Shown: positions 1 to 9,388, counted from the first letter of the stretch. The stretch: DNA of 64,000 nucleotides from Myxacorys chilensis ATA2-1-KO14 (GCA_019359275.1 JAHHHP010000024.1:1-64000), one strand, 5' to 3'. A program made the numbers and translations. Notes: generated from the letters alone by a model not told the origin.

Positions 1-47
1 TCGACATCCGCTTCACGAAGGGTAATTTGGGAAAGGGCGAGAGTCAT
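1..47 (-). CDS. 5' end of an unidentified gene, running off the window
   Basis: A minus-strand ATG at 47 opens a frame reading MTLALSQITLREADV, which leaves the window after 15 codons. A strong Shine-Dalgarno (GGGGAGGA) sits about 3-8 bases upstream of the ATG, so this is probably a true start. Fifteen residues are too few to name a family. It diverges from the polysaccharide genes to its right. Confidence 0.55.
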   Translation of the reverse strand, partial: MTLALSQITLREADV

Positions 48-408
48 GAGTCCTCCCCTGAAACGCTGGTTTTACACTGATTCTAAGCGAAATGCAATTC
101 TAAATTCAACATCTACAACTGTAGTATTCTGTAGTTGCACTGTATAGAATTTCAGTAAATTCCTCATGGCTTAGGTAAAGATTCAGTGAAGTAGCTAGGG
201 GCTTCGGTTGACTTAACTCTGATGCCCCCCTTAGATTAAATTACATACGGAGCGGTCCTGATACAGAAAGAGACTAGGGGTTTCCTCTAATTCTTTGGAG
301 CGTAGCACCTGAAGCAGTTTTCGAACTATAAGCGTTCTCCCGAAAGTGCTTGGTATTTCTGACCTAGTATCTGATGTAAGCCGCTGTAGAGAAGTTTGGG
401 TAGTGGCA
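48..408. promoter_or_regulatory. Divergent intergenic region with phased CTGTA repeats
   Basis: These 361 bases hold no convincing gene. They lie between the minus-strand gene at the edge and the plus-strand WecG-like gene, so both promoters should be here. Three CTGTA copies start at 119, 129 and 140, i.e. 10 and 11 bases apart, placing them on one face of the helix. No clear -10/-35 pair could be assigned. Confidence 0.35.
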
Positions 409-1281
409 ATGCAACAAGTTCATCTCTTGAATATCAACGTTCATAATATCGCGATGATCGAGTTGCTAGATAAATTACGGCTCGGTGGGACAGTTTTCAC
501 TCCAAACGTAGATCATCTGGTCAAGCTTCAGCACAATCAAGAGTTTTATCAAGCCTACCAGGGCGCTGACTACATGGTATGCGACAGTAAAGTTCTGATG
601 TATGCAGCAAGGTTTTTGAAAACGCCCATTCAGGAAAAAATATCTGGTTCAGATCTGTTTCCGGCCTTCTACACATACTACAAGCATGAGCAGAGTGTAA
701 AGATTTTCTTACTCGGTTCTGCTCCTGGCATTGCAGAGCGAGCAAGGCAAAAAATTAATGCGAAAGTAGGTCGCGATATTGTTGTAGCGGCTCATTCGCC
801 GTCATTTGGTTTTGAGATGAATGAGGAGGAATGCAAAAAGATTGTTCGGTTAATCAACAATTCTGGAGCAACTGTTTTGGCGATCGGGGTAGGTGCACCA
901 AAACAGGAACTTTGGCTTATGCGATATCGAGATCAACTTCATAATATCAAAACATTTCTGGCGATTGGAGCAACGATTGATTTTGAAGCGGGAAACGTCA
1001 AGCGTTCTCCTAGGTGGATGAGCGAAGTTGGCTTGGAGTGGCTTTATCGAGTTATTTGTGAGCCGCGCCGACTGTGGAAGCGCTATCTCATTCATGATCT
1101 TCCTTTTTTCTGGTTAATCTTGCAGCAGCGACTCAGCCTATATCGCAATCCTTGGGCCTCTGAGCATTCCCCTCGACCTCAAGAACCGCGATCTCTGGCA
1201 AAGCGATTAGGGCATCAAACAAAAAGATTCCTTAAACGTCCCTATGATGCTCTATGTAGATCCTTCAAGATAGTGGCATAG
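409..1281 (+). CDS. WecG/TagA/CpsF family glycosyltransferase (GT26)
   Basis: Probably transfers a sugar (ManNAc(A)- or glucose-type in known members) to a lipid-linked precursor during exopolysaccharide or cell-wall polymer synthesis, at the cytoplasmic face of the membrane. Family marks are visible: TPNVDHLVKLQ near the N-terminus, the GSDLF segment, and GVGAPKQELW in the C-terminal half. The frame is open from GTG 346 and GTG 403 is also possible, but homology to the family begins at MQQVHLLNI, so ATG 409 (290 aa) was chosen. It precedes a Wzc-like kinase and a GT2 enzyme on the same strand, consistent with a polysaccharide cluster. Donor sugar cannot be told. Confidence 0.85.
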   Translation: MQQVHLLNINVHNIAMIELLDKLRLGGTVFTPNVDHLVKLQHNQEFYQAYQGADYMVCDSKVLMYAARFLKTPIQEKISGSDLFPAFYTYYKHEQSVKIFLLGSAPGIAERARQKINAKVGRDIVVAAHSPSFGFEMNEEECKKIVRLINNSGATVLAIGVGAPKQELWLMRYRDQLHNIKTFLAIGATIDFEAGNVKRSPRWMSEVGLEWLYRVICEPRRLWKRYLIHDLPFFWLILQQRLSLYRNPWASEHSPRPQEPRSLAKRLGHQTKRFLKRPYDALCRSFKIVA

Positions 1282-1470
1282 TTGGAGTCATAACATTGCC
1301 TGTTTAGAGACACTACTGGAACGTCTCCATGTTAAGCAGTATCTATCTTCCTACTCACTTGGACGATGACCTTCTAACAACCTTCAGATTTCCACTTCTC
1401 AATCTCGTGTAACCCGTTCTAATGCACCCCCCGTTCCTGAGATCCCTAACTTATAGGTGAGCGATACATT

Positions 1471-3669
1471 ATGGAGACTAAGCGCTATTCCGAAGAGCTA
1501 GATATTCAAAACTACTGGCTGGTTTTAAAACGCCGTTGGTTAGTTACTTCTAGCGTTCTTGCAGCAACCATTGGGCTAGTGGCGTTGGCAACCTCAATGC
1601 AGAGACCCAGCTATCAAGCGAGTGGACGAGTCCTCGTTCAATCCAACCGAACAACCTCCCTAACGGGCGTGGGTGAGAAGATTGGTGCTCTAGAATCCCT
1701 CAAACGTGAGGGTAACCCTTTGGACACTCAGGCTGTTGTGGTTCAGTCATACCCAATTTTGCAGCAGGTGATTGATTCGTTGCAGCTGAAGGACAACAAA
1801 GGGCGTCCTCTTAATCCAGAGGATCTCAAGCTTAAGGTCGAGCCAGTTGTCGGTACAGATGTTCTCAAAATTGCCTACACTGACAAAGATCCAGAGAGGG
1901 CGTCTGCCGTTGTTAACCAGGTCATGAAAGCTTACCTTAACAACAACATTGAGGAGAACCAGCAGGAGGCAGTGGCCGCAGGGCAGTACATTGACAAACA
2001 GCTGCCAAGGGCTGAGGCAGAGCTAGAGCAAGCTTCAGAGGCTTTACGCCAGTTTAGAACCCGAAATCAGATTGTTGATCTTGATAAAGAGTCATCAGCC
2101 GCAGTAGCGACAATTAGTACTTTGCAGGATGAATTAAATCAGGCTCGGACTCAATTGGCGGATGTTGGGACACAAGAAGCGGCTGTACAGCGCCAGTTCG
2201 GAGTCAACGCAGCACAAGCGGTAGACATTGCCTCTCTTAGCCAAAACGCAGGAGTCCAAGAAGTTCTGGCAGAATATCAACGCGTTCAGACTAAGTTGGC
2301 CGTGGAAAAAACCCGTTTCCAAGGAAAGCATCCTGCGATCGCGGCTTTAGAAGATCAGGAAGGAAAACTGACAGGGTTGCTGCAAGAGCGAGTTGCACAA
2401 GCTATGGGAACAGATGCTCCCGTGAATGTAGGCACTTTGCAGATGGGTGACGTCAAGCGTAAGTTAGCGGGTGACTTTGTACAACTTCAAGTGCAGCGGT
2501 TAGGGCTAGAGCGCAAAATTGCGACACTTGCGGCCCTGGAATCTGGCTATCGCCAGAGAGCCGTCGCTCTACCAACCCTTGATAAGGGCGAGGGAGATCT
2601 GGAGCGTCGCTTAATTCTTGCTCAGAAAGCGTATGAAAATCTTTCTAATCGTCTGCAAGAAATTCAAGTGGCTAAGACCCAGGAGGTTGGCAACGCTCGG
2701 ATTATTCAACCTGCAACTGCTCCAACCAAACCAGCTAGTTCTTTACGCCTTCTATTCTTGGCAGGTGGTGGACTAGTCGGACTATTGCTAGGCATAGCGG
2801 CGGCATTCTTAGTTGATGCGATCGATCGCTCACTTAAAACGGTCAAAGAAGCCGAAGAGCTCTACGGATACACCATGTTGGGCTTAATTCCCAAGTTTGA
2901 GACGAGCGATACTCCTACAGCAGTTTCTGCCAGCATTGATGGCGTCTCGCCTAGAGTCATCGCGATGACCTCGCCGCGTTCAATGATTCATGAAGCTTAT
3001 CAAATGCTTCAAGCGAACTTGAAGTTCATTAGCTTGGACAAGAAAGTTAGAACGATTGTTGTCAGTAGCGCTGTTCCCCGTGAAGGAAAGTCAGAAGTGG
3101 CAGCAAATCTTGCAGCAATCATGGCGCAGTCTGGGCGGCGAGTGCTCCTTGTTGATGCTGACATGCGTAATCCAACTCAGCACCATTTGTGGGGATTGGT
3201 CAATACGATCGGATTGAGCAATGTGGTTGTTGATCAAAGTGAGTTAAGACACGCGGTGAAGCCTATTACCAGCAACCTTTCCGTTTTGACAGCGGGAGTC
3301 ATGCCGCCCAACCCACTTGCTTTGATTGATTCTGAAGCAATGACGGTACTGTTAGAGACCGTAGCGAAAGATTATGACTACGTTCTATTTGACACCCCGC
3401 CTCTGGCAGGAACAGCTGATGCTGCTGTTCTTGGCAAAATGTCAGACGGAGTGCTGGTCGTTGTCCGTCCGGGCGTTGCAGATTCTGCAAGCGCAACGGC
3501 AGCGAAATCTCTTCTGGCACGGTCTGAGCCTAATATTCTTGGGCTGGTGGCAAACGGGGTCAATATGAAGCACGAGCCTGATAGCTACTTCTACTACAGC
3601 AGTCCTCGTGAGCAGATGTCGGAGAAGGGAGAGGCTCTTCGACTGCCAAAGTCTCTTGCACCTCGGTAG
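1471..3669 (+). CDS. Wzc-like polysaccharide co-polymerase / tyrosine autokinase
   Basis: Bacterial BY-kinase fused to a Wzz chain-length domain; it controls the export and length of surface polysaccharide at the inner membrane. 732 aa: N-terminal Wzz domain with a membrane segment at about 23-42, a long periplasmic coiled coil (about 160-410), a second membrane segment near 425-448 (LLFLAGGGLVGLLLGIAAAF), then the kinase. The Walker A-type loop SAVPREGKS has its lysine at 540, Walker A' is DAD at 562-564, and Walker B is LFDTPP at 640-645. A short C-terminal tyrosine group (Y706, Y708, Y709) is the likely autophosphorylation site, fewer tyrosines than in enterobacterial Wzc. It lies 189 bases after the WecG-like gene. 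Confidence 0.92.
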   Translation: METKRYSEELDIQNYWLVLKRRWLVTSSVLAATIGLVALATSMQRPSYQASGRVLVQSNRTTSLTGVGEKIGALESLKREGNPLDTQAVVVQSYPILQQVIDSLQLKDNKGRPLNPEDLKLKVEPVVGTDVLKIAYTDKDPERASAVVNQVMKAYLNNNIEENQQEAVAAGQYIDKQLPRAEAELEQASEALRQFRTRNQIVDLDKESSAAVATISTLQDELNQARTQLADVGTQEAAVQRQFGVNAAQAVDIASLSQNAGVQEVLAEYQRVQTKLAVEKTRFQGKHPAIAALEDQEGKLTGLLQERVAQAMGTDAPVNVGTLQMGDVKRKLAGDFVQLQVQRLGLERKIATLAALESGYRQRAVALPTLDKGEGDLERRLILAQKAYENLSNRLQEIQVAKTQEVGNARIIQPATAPTKPASSLRLLFLAGGGLVGLLLGIAAAFLVDAIDRSLKTVKEAEELYGYTMLGLIPKFETSDTPTAVSASIDGVSPRVIAMTSPRSMIHEAYQMLQANLKFISLDKKVRTIVVSSAVPREGKSEVAANLAAIMAQSGRRVLLVDADMRNPTQHHLWGLVNTIGLSNVVVDQSELRHAVKPITSNLSVLTAGVMPPNPLALIDSEAMTVLLETVAKDYDYVLFDTPPLAGTADAAVLGKMSDGVLVVVRPGVADSASATAAKSLLARSEPNILGLVANGVNMKHEPDSYFYYSSPREQMSEKGEALRLPKSLAPR

Positions 3670-3702
3670 AAAGCGAACTGCTTAACGGGAGTGGACAGGT
3701 TG

Positions 3703-3728
3703 TTGAGCGCTGCACCAAGTCAGCGCTC
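3703..3728 (+). terminator. Hairpin after the tyrosine-kinase gene
   Basis: Inverted repeat with arms TTGAGCGCTG and CAGCGCTC around an 8-base loop, 33 bases after the kinase stop. The following sequence is only weakly T-rich (TCAATTTGCTT), so this may be a weak terminator or an mRNA-stabilising hairpin. Confidence 0.45.
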
Positions 3729-3874
3729 TCAATTTGCTTAGGTGTAAGCGTTGTGCAAGAGCAGGTAAAGCAGCACAGCTTGAAATAAAAGATGACTTGA
3801 ATCTGAAATTTTGCTCAGGCTAAAGTTTCATGAATTTAGATCTAATAGGGATTTAGAGCTTTAGGTACCAGTCA

Positions 3875-5119
3875 ATGCTGATGAACCAGTTGATAAGTTT
3901 GTTCGTTAATTCTATTGCATTAGTTAGTACCCTAAGTTTTTCAGTTTTAAGCAGCTTTCTTCTAATTGAATGTTTTGCTGCTTTCCTACCTATTTCTAGA
4001 AAAATTGCTACAACTCACCAGCAGCATCGAATTGCTGTTTTAGTACCTGCTCACAATGAAGAGGTTTGTTTGGGGTTAACCTTGGCAGATTTAGTGCCTC
4101 AACTCAAGCCTCACGATCGAGTGGTTGTGATTGCAGACAATTGTACTGATGCGACCGCAGAAATTGCTTGCAAAGCGGGAGCAACCGTGATTGAGCGTCA
4201 CAATTTAGCTCAGGTAGGAAAAGGGTATGCTTTAGATTATGGCTTGAGACATCTAGCTGCTGATCCACCGGATGTAGTAGTACTGATAGATGCAGATTGT
4301 CGGGTGCAACCCGGTACAATCGCTCAATTAACGCAGGCCGCAATCACAACAGGTCGCCCTGCACAGGCGACCTATCTAATGGAGAAACCTGCTGTTCCAA
4401 GTCCTAAAGATGCCGTATCAGCTTTCGCCTTTACTGTAAAGAATTTAGTTCGTCCATTAGGGCTGTCTCGGCTCAAATTGCCGTGTTTGCTAACTGGAAC
4501 CGGGATGGCATTTCCTTGGGCAGTAATTCGCTCCGTGGATTTAGCAAATGGGCATCTGGTAGAGGACATGAAGTTAAGTTTGGATCTGACGATCGCAGGC
4601 TATGCCCCCATCTATTGTCCTGAAGCTCTGGTAATCGGCAATCTTCCTCAGCAGGAACGCGCCGCTCGTAGTCAGCGTACTCGGTGGGAGCATGGGCATC
4701 TTCAAGCGATTAAAATGTACGTACCATTGCTTCTGAAAGCAGGTATTGAAAAACAGCGACCAGAAGCGTTTGCCCTTGCCTTAGAGTTGTCTATTCCTCC
4801 TCTATCACTGTTTGTGATGGGCTGGCTTGGACTTACAATTGCAGCTTTGGTATGGGGAACTACTTCTGATCTGTGGACGGCAGCAGAACTAATGGCGATC
4901 GCAGGCAGCTGTCTATTTCTAGCCATTCTGCTAGCTTGGGCAAAATTTGGACGCGCAGATTTACCGTTAAGGCAGCTACTCTCGGTTCCATTTTATATTC
5001 TTTGGAAAATTCCTCTATATTTTAGATTCCTAGTAAAACCACAACGAGACTGGGTTCGTACAGAACGAGATTCAGAGGGAGCTTCAAAGCAGGGAATTGT
5101 AGAACTTGTAGACGAGTAA
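3875..5119 (+). CDS. Membrane-bound family 2 glycosyltransferase
   Basis: GT2 enzyme likely to polymerise or extend a surface polysaccharide from a nucleotide sugar. 414 aa: an N-terminal membrane segment (about 5-33), a GT-A domain starting at VLVPAHNEE, the metal-binding DAD at 139-141, a VEDMK acid motif and a Q-x-x-RW signature (QRTRW), then C-terminal hydrophobic segments (about 295-375). This order matches processive GT2 proteins related to hyaluronan or poly-GlcNAc synthases. It sits downstream of the Wzc-like kinase in the same direction with a hairpin between, so it may have its own promoter. Product not predictable. Confidence 0.85.
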   Translation: MLMNQLISLFVNSIALVSTLSFSVLSSFLLIECFAAFLPISRKIATTHQQHRIAVLVPAHNEEVCLGLTLADLVPQLKPHDRVVVIADNCTDATAEIACKAGATVIERHNLAQVGKGYALDYGLRHLAADPPDVVVLIDADCRVQPGTIAQLTQAAITTGRPAQATYLMEKPAVPSPKDAVSAFAFTVKNLVRPLGLSRLKLPCLLTGTGMAFPWAVIRSVDLANGHLVEDMKLSLDLTIAGYAPIYCPEALVIGNLPQQERAARSQRTRWEHGHLQAIKMYVPLLLKAGIEKQRPEAFALALELSIPPLSLFVMGWLGLTIAALVWGTTSDLWTAAELMAIAGSCLFLAILLAWAKFGRADLPLRQLLSVPFYILWKIPLYFRFLVKPQRDWVRTERDSEGASKQGIVELVDE

Positions 5120-5289
5120 GGCATTTTGAAATAGGAACTAAATTGTTTTGAGGCGAGTCGCAACCTTTGGAGCAACCCATCGAGAACAAGAGCGGAGATT
5201 CTATACTGAGCTAATGACCTCAGTTGGGAAATCAACTCTCAGGGCTGGATGTCTTCAAAAACCAAAGCTGTTGTGATAGGACGGTTATT

Positions 5290-6948
5290 GTGAAGCGGCA
5301 AGAATTAACGTCAAAGATAAGTAAGCTCCCTTTTGTGGCATCTCTTCGGAAATTAGCTGGAGTTGCCGTTCCGCTAGGAACATGCAGTGCGATCGCGCTT
5401 GGACTGAGCGCGCCGGGGTACGCCGCAGAACGACTGAACCTGAAGCTGGGTCCCTTTCAGCAATCGATTCAGGTTACTGATTTAGAAACCTACGCTAAGA
5501 CAGGAGAAGTTCCTTCTGCACTACAGCTTTATTCTCCATTTTTAACTTCAGATTTCCGCAAAGCACTGACTAATCGCCTAGAACTTGATCCAAAGTCAGG
5601 CAGTCAAGTTGTTGAGGAGCTACTAAAATCGGCTTCTGGCAAACGGATATTGGATTCGATTCGCGAAGCGTCGCCGGGATTGAGTCTAGAAGACCTGCAA
5701 GCTGGATTCTGGCTGGCGGCTCGGCAGTTAAATGGGCTTGATGCAATTGGAGTCATTAAAGCGATTCCTCAGGAGACAATTACAGTTGATGTCACTCAAG
5801 CTTTAGGGATTGCCTCCAAGCTAAATTTTTCGTACTGGAAAAGCCAAGCGGTGAGTTCGCTGCTGGAGAAGAACCTGACCGCTAGTAATTCGGCGTTTCA
5901 ATCATCGTTTGATCCGGCGGCTTCCGGTTCAGAATCGGTTCAGCAGCAAGACTTCACGTTTGAAGATAGAGCGCGAAACCGTCGCCTACCTGTTGATTTG
6001 TATTGGAGCGCCAACACCCAAGCTCCACTAGTGGTCATCTCACCCGGATTTGAAGCGAATCGAAAGTTTCTAGCTTATTTAGCGCGTCATTTGGCATCTC
6101 ACGGGTTTACGGTTGCTGCAATCGAGCATCCCTCTAATGTTCAGAACGGGCCGTCTGCATCCTTTGATCCAGAGCGATTGATATCAGCGAAGGAATTTGT
6201 GGAGCGTCCAAAAGATATCAGCTTTTTACTAGATGAATTTGTCAACCTCAATCAGTCTGGGGTTCTTCAAGGCAAGCTCAACACCCAGCAAGTTAGCATC
6301 ATCGGTCATTCGCTTGGAGGCTATGATGCGCTTGCGCTAGCAGGAGCAGAACTGCGGTTAGATGAGTTGCGCGAATTTTGTCGCACGAGTGGCGTGCTGC
6401 AACGGGTTCCGGCTGACTGGTTGCAATGTGCAGCGAGTCAACTTTCTGAGCGACAGCTTAGTTTGAGGGATCAGCGGATCAAGCAAGCGATCGCGCTCAA
6501 TCCTGCAATTGGACAAATTTTTGGCAAGTCAGGACTCCAGCAAGTGGCAACGCCAACCATGATCCTTACCAGTACCGACGATGCCCTCGCTCCTGCCTTC
6601 AGTCAACAGCTTCAACCCTTCTTGCAGCTTCCAACGCCTAAATATCTCATCACATCGATTGGAGCAACTCATCTTAGCGTGAGCGATCCAATTTATTTTG
6701 GAAAAGTGAAGACTCAAGGAACGATCGTAAAAGAGCGTCAAGGTCAAGATGTTGAACCCTTGCGCCGACTATTACAAGGAACTAGCCTAGCATTTGCCAA
6801 ACAACTAACGCCTGATGCTAAAACTTACAAACCCTTCCTGTCATCTGCTTACGCTCAATCCCTTTCAACCTCAACTCTACCATTGCGGCTAAACAACGAG
6901 TTGCCAGCTAATTTAACTCGTTGGCTCAGTTTGGCGACCCTATTTTAG
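5290..6948 (+). CDS. Secreted alpha/beta hydrolase with DUF1400-like N-terminal domain
   Basis: Probable serine hydrolase or lipase exported to the periplasm. The frame opens at TTG 5224, but GTG 5290 places a basic start (VKRQE) in front of a hydrophobic stretch ending in GYAAE, a good signal peptide. Residues about 40-165 resemble the helical DUF1400 domain common in cyanobacterial hydrolases. The hydrolase fold follows, with nucleophile motif GHSLGGYD (serine near 341), an acid candidate in the TSTDDALAP segment and a late histidine in GATHLSVSD. 552 aa from GTG. Substrate unknown. A good terminator follows. Confidence 0.8.
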   Translation: MKRQELTSKISKLPFVASLRKLAGVAVPLGTCSAIALGLSAPGYAAERLNLKLGPFQQSIQVTDLETYAKTGEVPSALQLYSPFLTSDFRKALTNRLELDPKSGSQVVEELLKSASGKRILDSIREASPGLSLEDLQAGFWLAARQLNGLDAIGVIKAIPQETITVDVTQALGIASKLNFSYWKSQAVSSLLEKNLTASNSAFQSSFDPAASGSESVQQQDFTFEDRARNRRLPVDLYWSANTQAPLVVISPGFEANRKFLAYLARHLASHGFTVAAIEHPSNVQNGPSASFDPERLISAKEFVERPKDISFLLDEFVNLNQSGVLQGKLNTQQVSIIGHSLGGYDALALAGAELRLDELREFCRTSGVLQRVPADWLQCAASQLSERQLSLRDQRIKQAIALNPAIGQIFGKSGLQQVATPTMILTSTDDALAPAFSQQLQPFLQLPTPKYLITSIGATHLSVSDPIYFGKVKTQGTIVKERQGQDVEPLRRLLQGTSLAFAKQLTPDAKTYKPFLSSAYAQSLSTSTLPLRLNNELPANLTRWLSLATLF

Positions 6949-6964
6949 TAAACGGCATACAAAT

Positions 6965-7005
6965 AAAAAGGGTGAGGAAGATAAGCTCTCCTCGCCCTTT
7001 TTTGT
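6965..7005. terminator. Bidirectional intrinsic terminator between convergent genes
   Basis: A GC-rich stem (AAAAGGGTGAGGA pairing with TCCTCGCCCTTTTT, one wobble) around a short loop, flanked by A- and T-runs on either side. It lies between the plus-strand hydrolase and the minus-strand dps gene and can stop transcription from both directions. Confidence 0.85.
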
Positions 7006-7032
7006 AATTTCTAAAGTGCGATCGTACTCAGC

Positions 7033-7578
7033 TTAGCCAGCTACACCAGCAGGGAAGCGGACATCAGTTGGAGGCTGTTGACCATCTGGCTGAACGGCTT
7101 GCCCTTCAATAAAGGAGCGCAGCATCCACGCCATTTCTTCGTGTTGCTCCATGATGCCAGTGAGGAAATCTGCGGTTCCCTCATCGTGGAAATCGTCAGA
7201 GCACTGATCAATATGTTGCCGCAAGTTGCGGATAACTTGCTCGTGGTCTTCAACTAGGTTCGACACCATTTTCTGAGCGATAGGGACATCTCCGCTGTGC
7301 TCTTTAATGGAGGTGTACTTTAGAAAGTCTTCTGCAGTTCCTATAGGGAAGTTACCCAATGCCCGGATACGCTCAGCAACAACGTCGATCGTTTCGTTCA
7401 AGATTGTGTACTGCTCTTCCCAAATTTGATGCAAAGAACGAAATTCAGGTCCAGTAACATCCCAGTGGTACTTTTTCGTCTTAATCAGCAGAAGATTTGC
7501 ATCTGCTAAGTCGCGGTTAAGCAAATCGCATACGCCTTGGCGTTGCTCATCAGATAGACCAATATTTAGCTTACGCAT
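7033..7578 (-). CDS. dps: Dps-family ferritin (first copy)
   Basis: Dodecameric mini-ferritin that stores iron and uses peroxide to oxidise it, protecting DNA. The sequence shows the Dps signature KTKKYHWDVTGPEF followed by the ETIDVVAERIRALG helix, which supply the inter-subunit ferroxidase residues (H, D, E). About 181 aa. GTG 7587 also opens the frame, but ATG 7578 gives the family-like start MRKLNIGLSDEQRQG. The C-terminal tail is Pro/Gln/Gly-rich. It forms a minus-strand stress group with an HTH gene, a second Dps and sulfiredoxin. It differs substantially from the copy at 8446-8931, so the two are old paralogs. Confidence 0.93.
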   Translation of the reverse strand: MRKLNIGLSDEQRQGVCDLLNRDLADANLLLIKTKKYHWDVTGPEFRSLHQIWEEQYTILNETIDVVAERIRALGNFPIGTAEDFLKYTSIKEHSGDVPIAQKMVSNLVEDHEQVIRNLRQHIDQCSDDFHDEGTADFLTGIMEQHEEMAWMLRSFIEGQAVQPDGQQPPTDVRFPAGVAG

Positions 7579-7737
7579 TACAATCACATTCTCCAGCGCG
7601 GGTTTCTCTACCTACTTCACCAAATTTAGAGTTAAGCAGCATCAATCAAAGGGGAGAAGGATAAGACATCATCTCCTGACTCTTGGGTAGATCTAACCTG
7701 AAAAGCTTGGAATTTAGAAAGTGGAGTGTTAAAGATC

Positions 7738-8391
7738 TTAGTTGACAGGACTCACTTTAGCGCGATACAAAAGTCGCTCGCCTTGCTTGTAGCCCGCGTA
7801 TCTAACGCGCACTAAGTCTCCAGGATTGGCTGTGCTTCCCATCAACTGATGCTGACGGGAATCATAAGGAAGTTCAGTTCCTACGATCGCAGTGGCTTCG
7901 ATCTCCCACTGTTGCAGCAATTGTTCAATTGGGCGAACTAAGGGCAATAGTTTGACCGCTGGAGCTTGAGGGTTTTGTTGAGCCGCGTAGGCTGCTGCTG
8001 ACCATTGCAGAAGCCAAGGTTCTAGCGTTTGGATGCATGATGCTTGAAACTCATTCCAGAGTTCTTGTTTCTGATTCTGAAGCTGAGTTTGCAAGCGTTG
8101 ATACTCCTGTTGAAGATTGAGTATCTCAGATGAAGTAGCGGACGATGGATGAGCAACATCCACGCTTGGACTAAAGGTAGATAGTAGATCTGCGATCGCA
8201 ACGTCCAATGTTTCTCCCAGTTTCATCAGAGTTTCTAGGCGCATTTGCCCAATCTGTCCCCCTCTTAAATGTTTCACCTGCTTTTGGGAGACACCCGCTT
8301 GCTGGCTCAATTGCCTAAACGAAGAAATACCCCTCACTTGCATCAATTGCCGGAGTTGAGGGGTATAGTCATAAGTCTTCGATTGATTCAT
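7738..8391 (-). CDS. XRE-type HTH protein with GrpE-like C-terminal region
   Basis: 217 aa. Residues about 10-70 form a Cro/CI helix-turn-helix (SSFRQLSQQAGVSQKQVKHL then LETLMKLGETLDV). Residues 90-120 form a Gln-rich coiled coil, and the C-terminus (LVRPIEQLLQQWEIEATAI, then GDLVRVRYAGYKQGERLLYRAKV) resembles the beta part of GrpE-like proteins seen in cyanobacteria. It may be a DNA-binding regulator or chaperone-associated protein; its place between two dps genes makes it a candidate local regulator, but that is inference. Confidence 0.7.
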   Translation of the reverse strand: MNQSKTYDYTPQLRQLMQVRGISSFRQLSQQAGVSQKQVKHLRGGQIGQMRLETLMKLGETLDVAIADLLSTFSPSVDVAHPSSATSSEILNLQQEYQRLQTQLQNQKQELWNEFQASCIQTLEPWLLQWSAAAYAAQQNPQAPAVKLLPLVRPIEQLLQQWEIEATAIVGTELPYDSRQHQLMGSTANPGDLVRVRYAGYKQGERLLYRAKVSPVN

Positions 8392-8445
8392 TGAAGCTGA
8401 CGGAAAAGAGTACTGTTTTCTTTTACCCTGTTCCGCTCACCCTTT

Positions 8446-8931
8446 TTACTGTTCCAACAAACTTCTCAACATCCACGCTGTCTTTTCGTGAATTTGTAGC
8501 CGTTGGGTCAGCAAATCTGCGGTTGGTTCATCACTGGCAGAGTCTGCGATCGGAAATACAGATCTTGCAGTGCGAGCGACGGCTTCTTGTCCAGCCACCA
8601 GTAGGCGAATCATATCTTCTGCTTTGGGAACACCCGGAGTTTCTTCGATGGAACTTAGTTTTACATACTCGCTGTAGGTTCCGGGAGCAGGAAAGCCGAG
8701 GGAACGGATGCGCTCTGCAATCAAGTCGACCGCTAACGCTAACTCGGTGTATTGCGTCTCAAACATGAGGTGAAGAGTTTGGAACATCGGGCCTGTGACG
8801 TTCCAGTGAAAGTTATGGGTTTTCAGATATAGCGTGTAAGTATCTGCCAACAGGCGAGACAGCCCTTCAGCGATTTCCTTGCGCTTCGATTCTTCGATCC
8901 CAATATCGATTGTATTCACTTGAGCAACCAT
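8446..8931 (-). CDS. dps: Dps-family ferritin (second copy)
   Basis: 161 aa mini-ferritin with the Dps signature [18 protein letters not shown] and [11 protein letters not shown], which provide the ferroxidase ligands. The N-terminal [11 protein letters not shown] tail is short. The role should be iron sequestration and peroxide detoxification. It lies 54 bases upstream of the HTH gene on the same strand and 114 bases downstream of sulfiredoxin, so co-transcription with the HTH gene is plausible. A 125-codon frame on the opposite strand over this gene is a shadow. Confidence 0.94.
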   Translation of the reverse strand: MVAQVNTIDIGIEESKRKEIAEGLSRLLADTYTLYLKTHNFHWNVTGPMFQTLHLMFETQYTELALAVDLIAERIRSLGFPAPGTYSEYVKLSSIEETPGVPKAEDMIRLLVAGQEAVARTARSVFPIADSASDEPTADLLTQRLQIHEKTAWMLRSLLEQ

Positions 8932-9045
8932 TGCTTTCTCCTTATAGTATGTATCAACCAGTCTTAGAGAACTGTCGTCCCCTTAGACAAAATATCTCAA
9001 AGTAGAAAATTCTTGAACCGGGAATGGGCAAGAAGAGCCGTTTTT

Positions 9046-9315
9046 TTAGGCTAAGTGCCGTTGAAGAACAGATTTAGGGGCACGACGCACACGACACAAA
9101 ATCGTCTCCTGTCCCAATCGGCTACAGGCTTCATAGCGGTGACATCCAGAGAAGCCGTAGTACTCACCGTCTACTTCTAGCACGTCAATCGGTTCTTGCA
9201 GTCCAACTTCTGCGATCGAGTCCATCAAGGCTGCAACTTTTGCCTGATCATTTTGTCTAAGTCTAAATAGAGGGCGGCGGATTTGCTTGATTGGAATCTC
9301 TTGTACTCTCACCAT
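9046..9315 (-). CDS. srx: Sulfiredoxin (ParB/Srx fold)
   Basis: 89 aa, the usual size for bacterial Srx. It repairs hyperoxidised (sulfinic) 2-Cys peroxiredoxins in an ATP-dependent reaction. The catalytic motif FSGCHRYEA is intact, with the active cysteine at 58 followed by His59 and Arg60. The ParB-like fold is recognisable (IRRPLFRLRQND, then EVGLQEPIDVLEVDGEYYG). Its neighbours are two Dps genes, and a palindromic box 49 bases upstream is shared with a peroxiredoxin gene elsewhere in the window, so peroxide-linked control is likely. Confidence 0.92.
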   Translation of the reverse strand: MVRVQEIPIKQIRRPLFRLRQNDQAKVAALMDSIAEVGLQEPIDVLEVDGEYYGFSGCHRYEACSRLGQETILCRVRRAPKSVLQRHLA

Positions 9316-9364
9316 GGTTCAAGTCTAAGTTAGGTTCGAATTCAGTTTTGTCTCACCTCTAAAT

Positions 9365-9388
9365 CATACTCATTATGAGTACGAGTTG
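9365..9388 (-). promoter_or_regulatory. Palindromic box upstream of srx, shared with the prx-grx gene
   Basis: Inverted repeat TACTCAT-T-ATGAGTA followed by CGAGTTG (plus-strand reading), 49 bases before the srx start codon. Position by position it matches 20 of 24 bases of the box at 24994-25017, in the same orientation to the downstream gene. A likely operator for a dimeric regulator; the protein is unknown. Confidence 0.6.

Noticed and set aside
8391..8768. 125-codon plus-strand frame overlapping the second dps gene
   Set aside because: It lies antisense to a clear Dps gene, has no domain-like sequence and is explained as a shadow frame.
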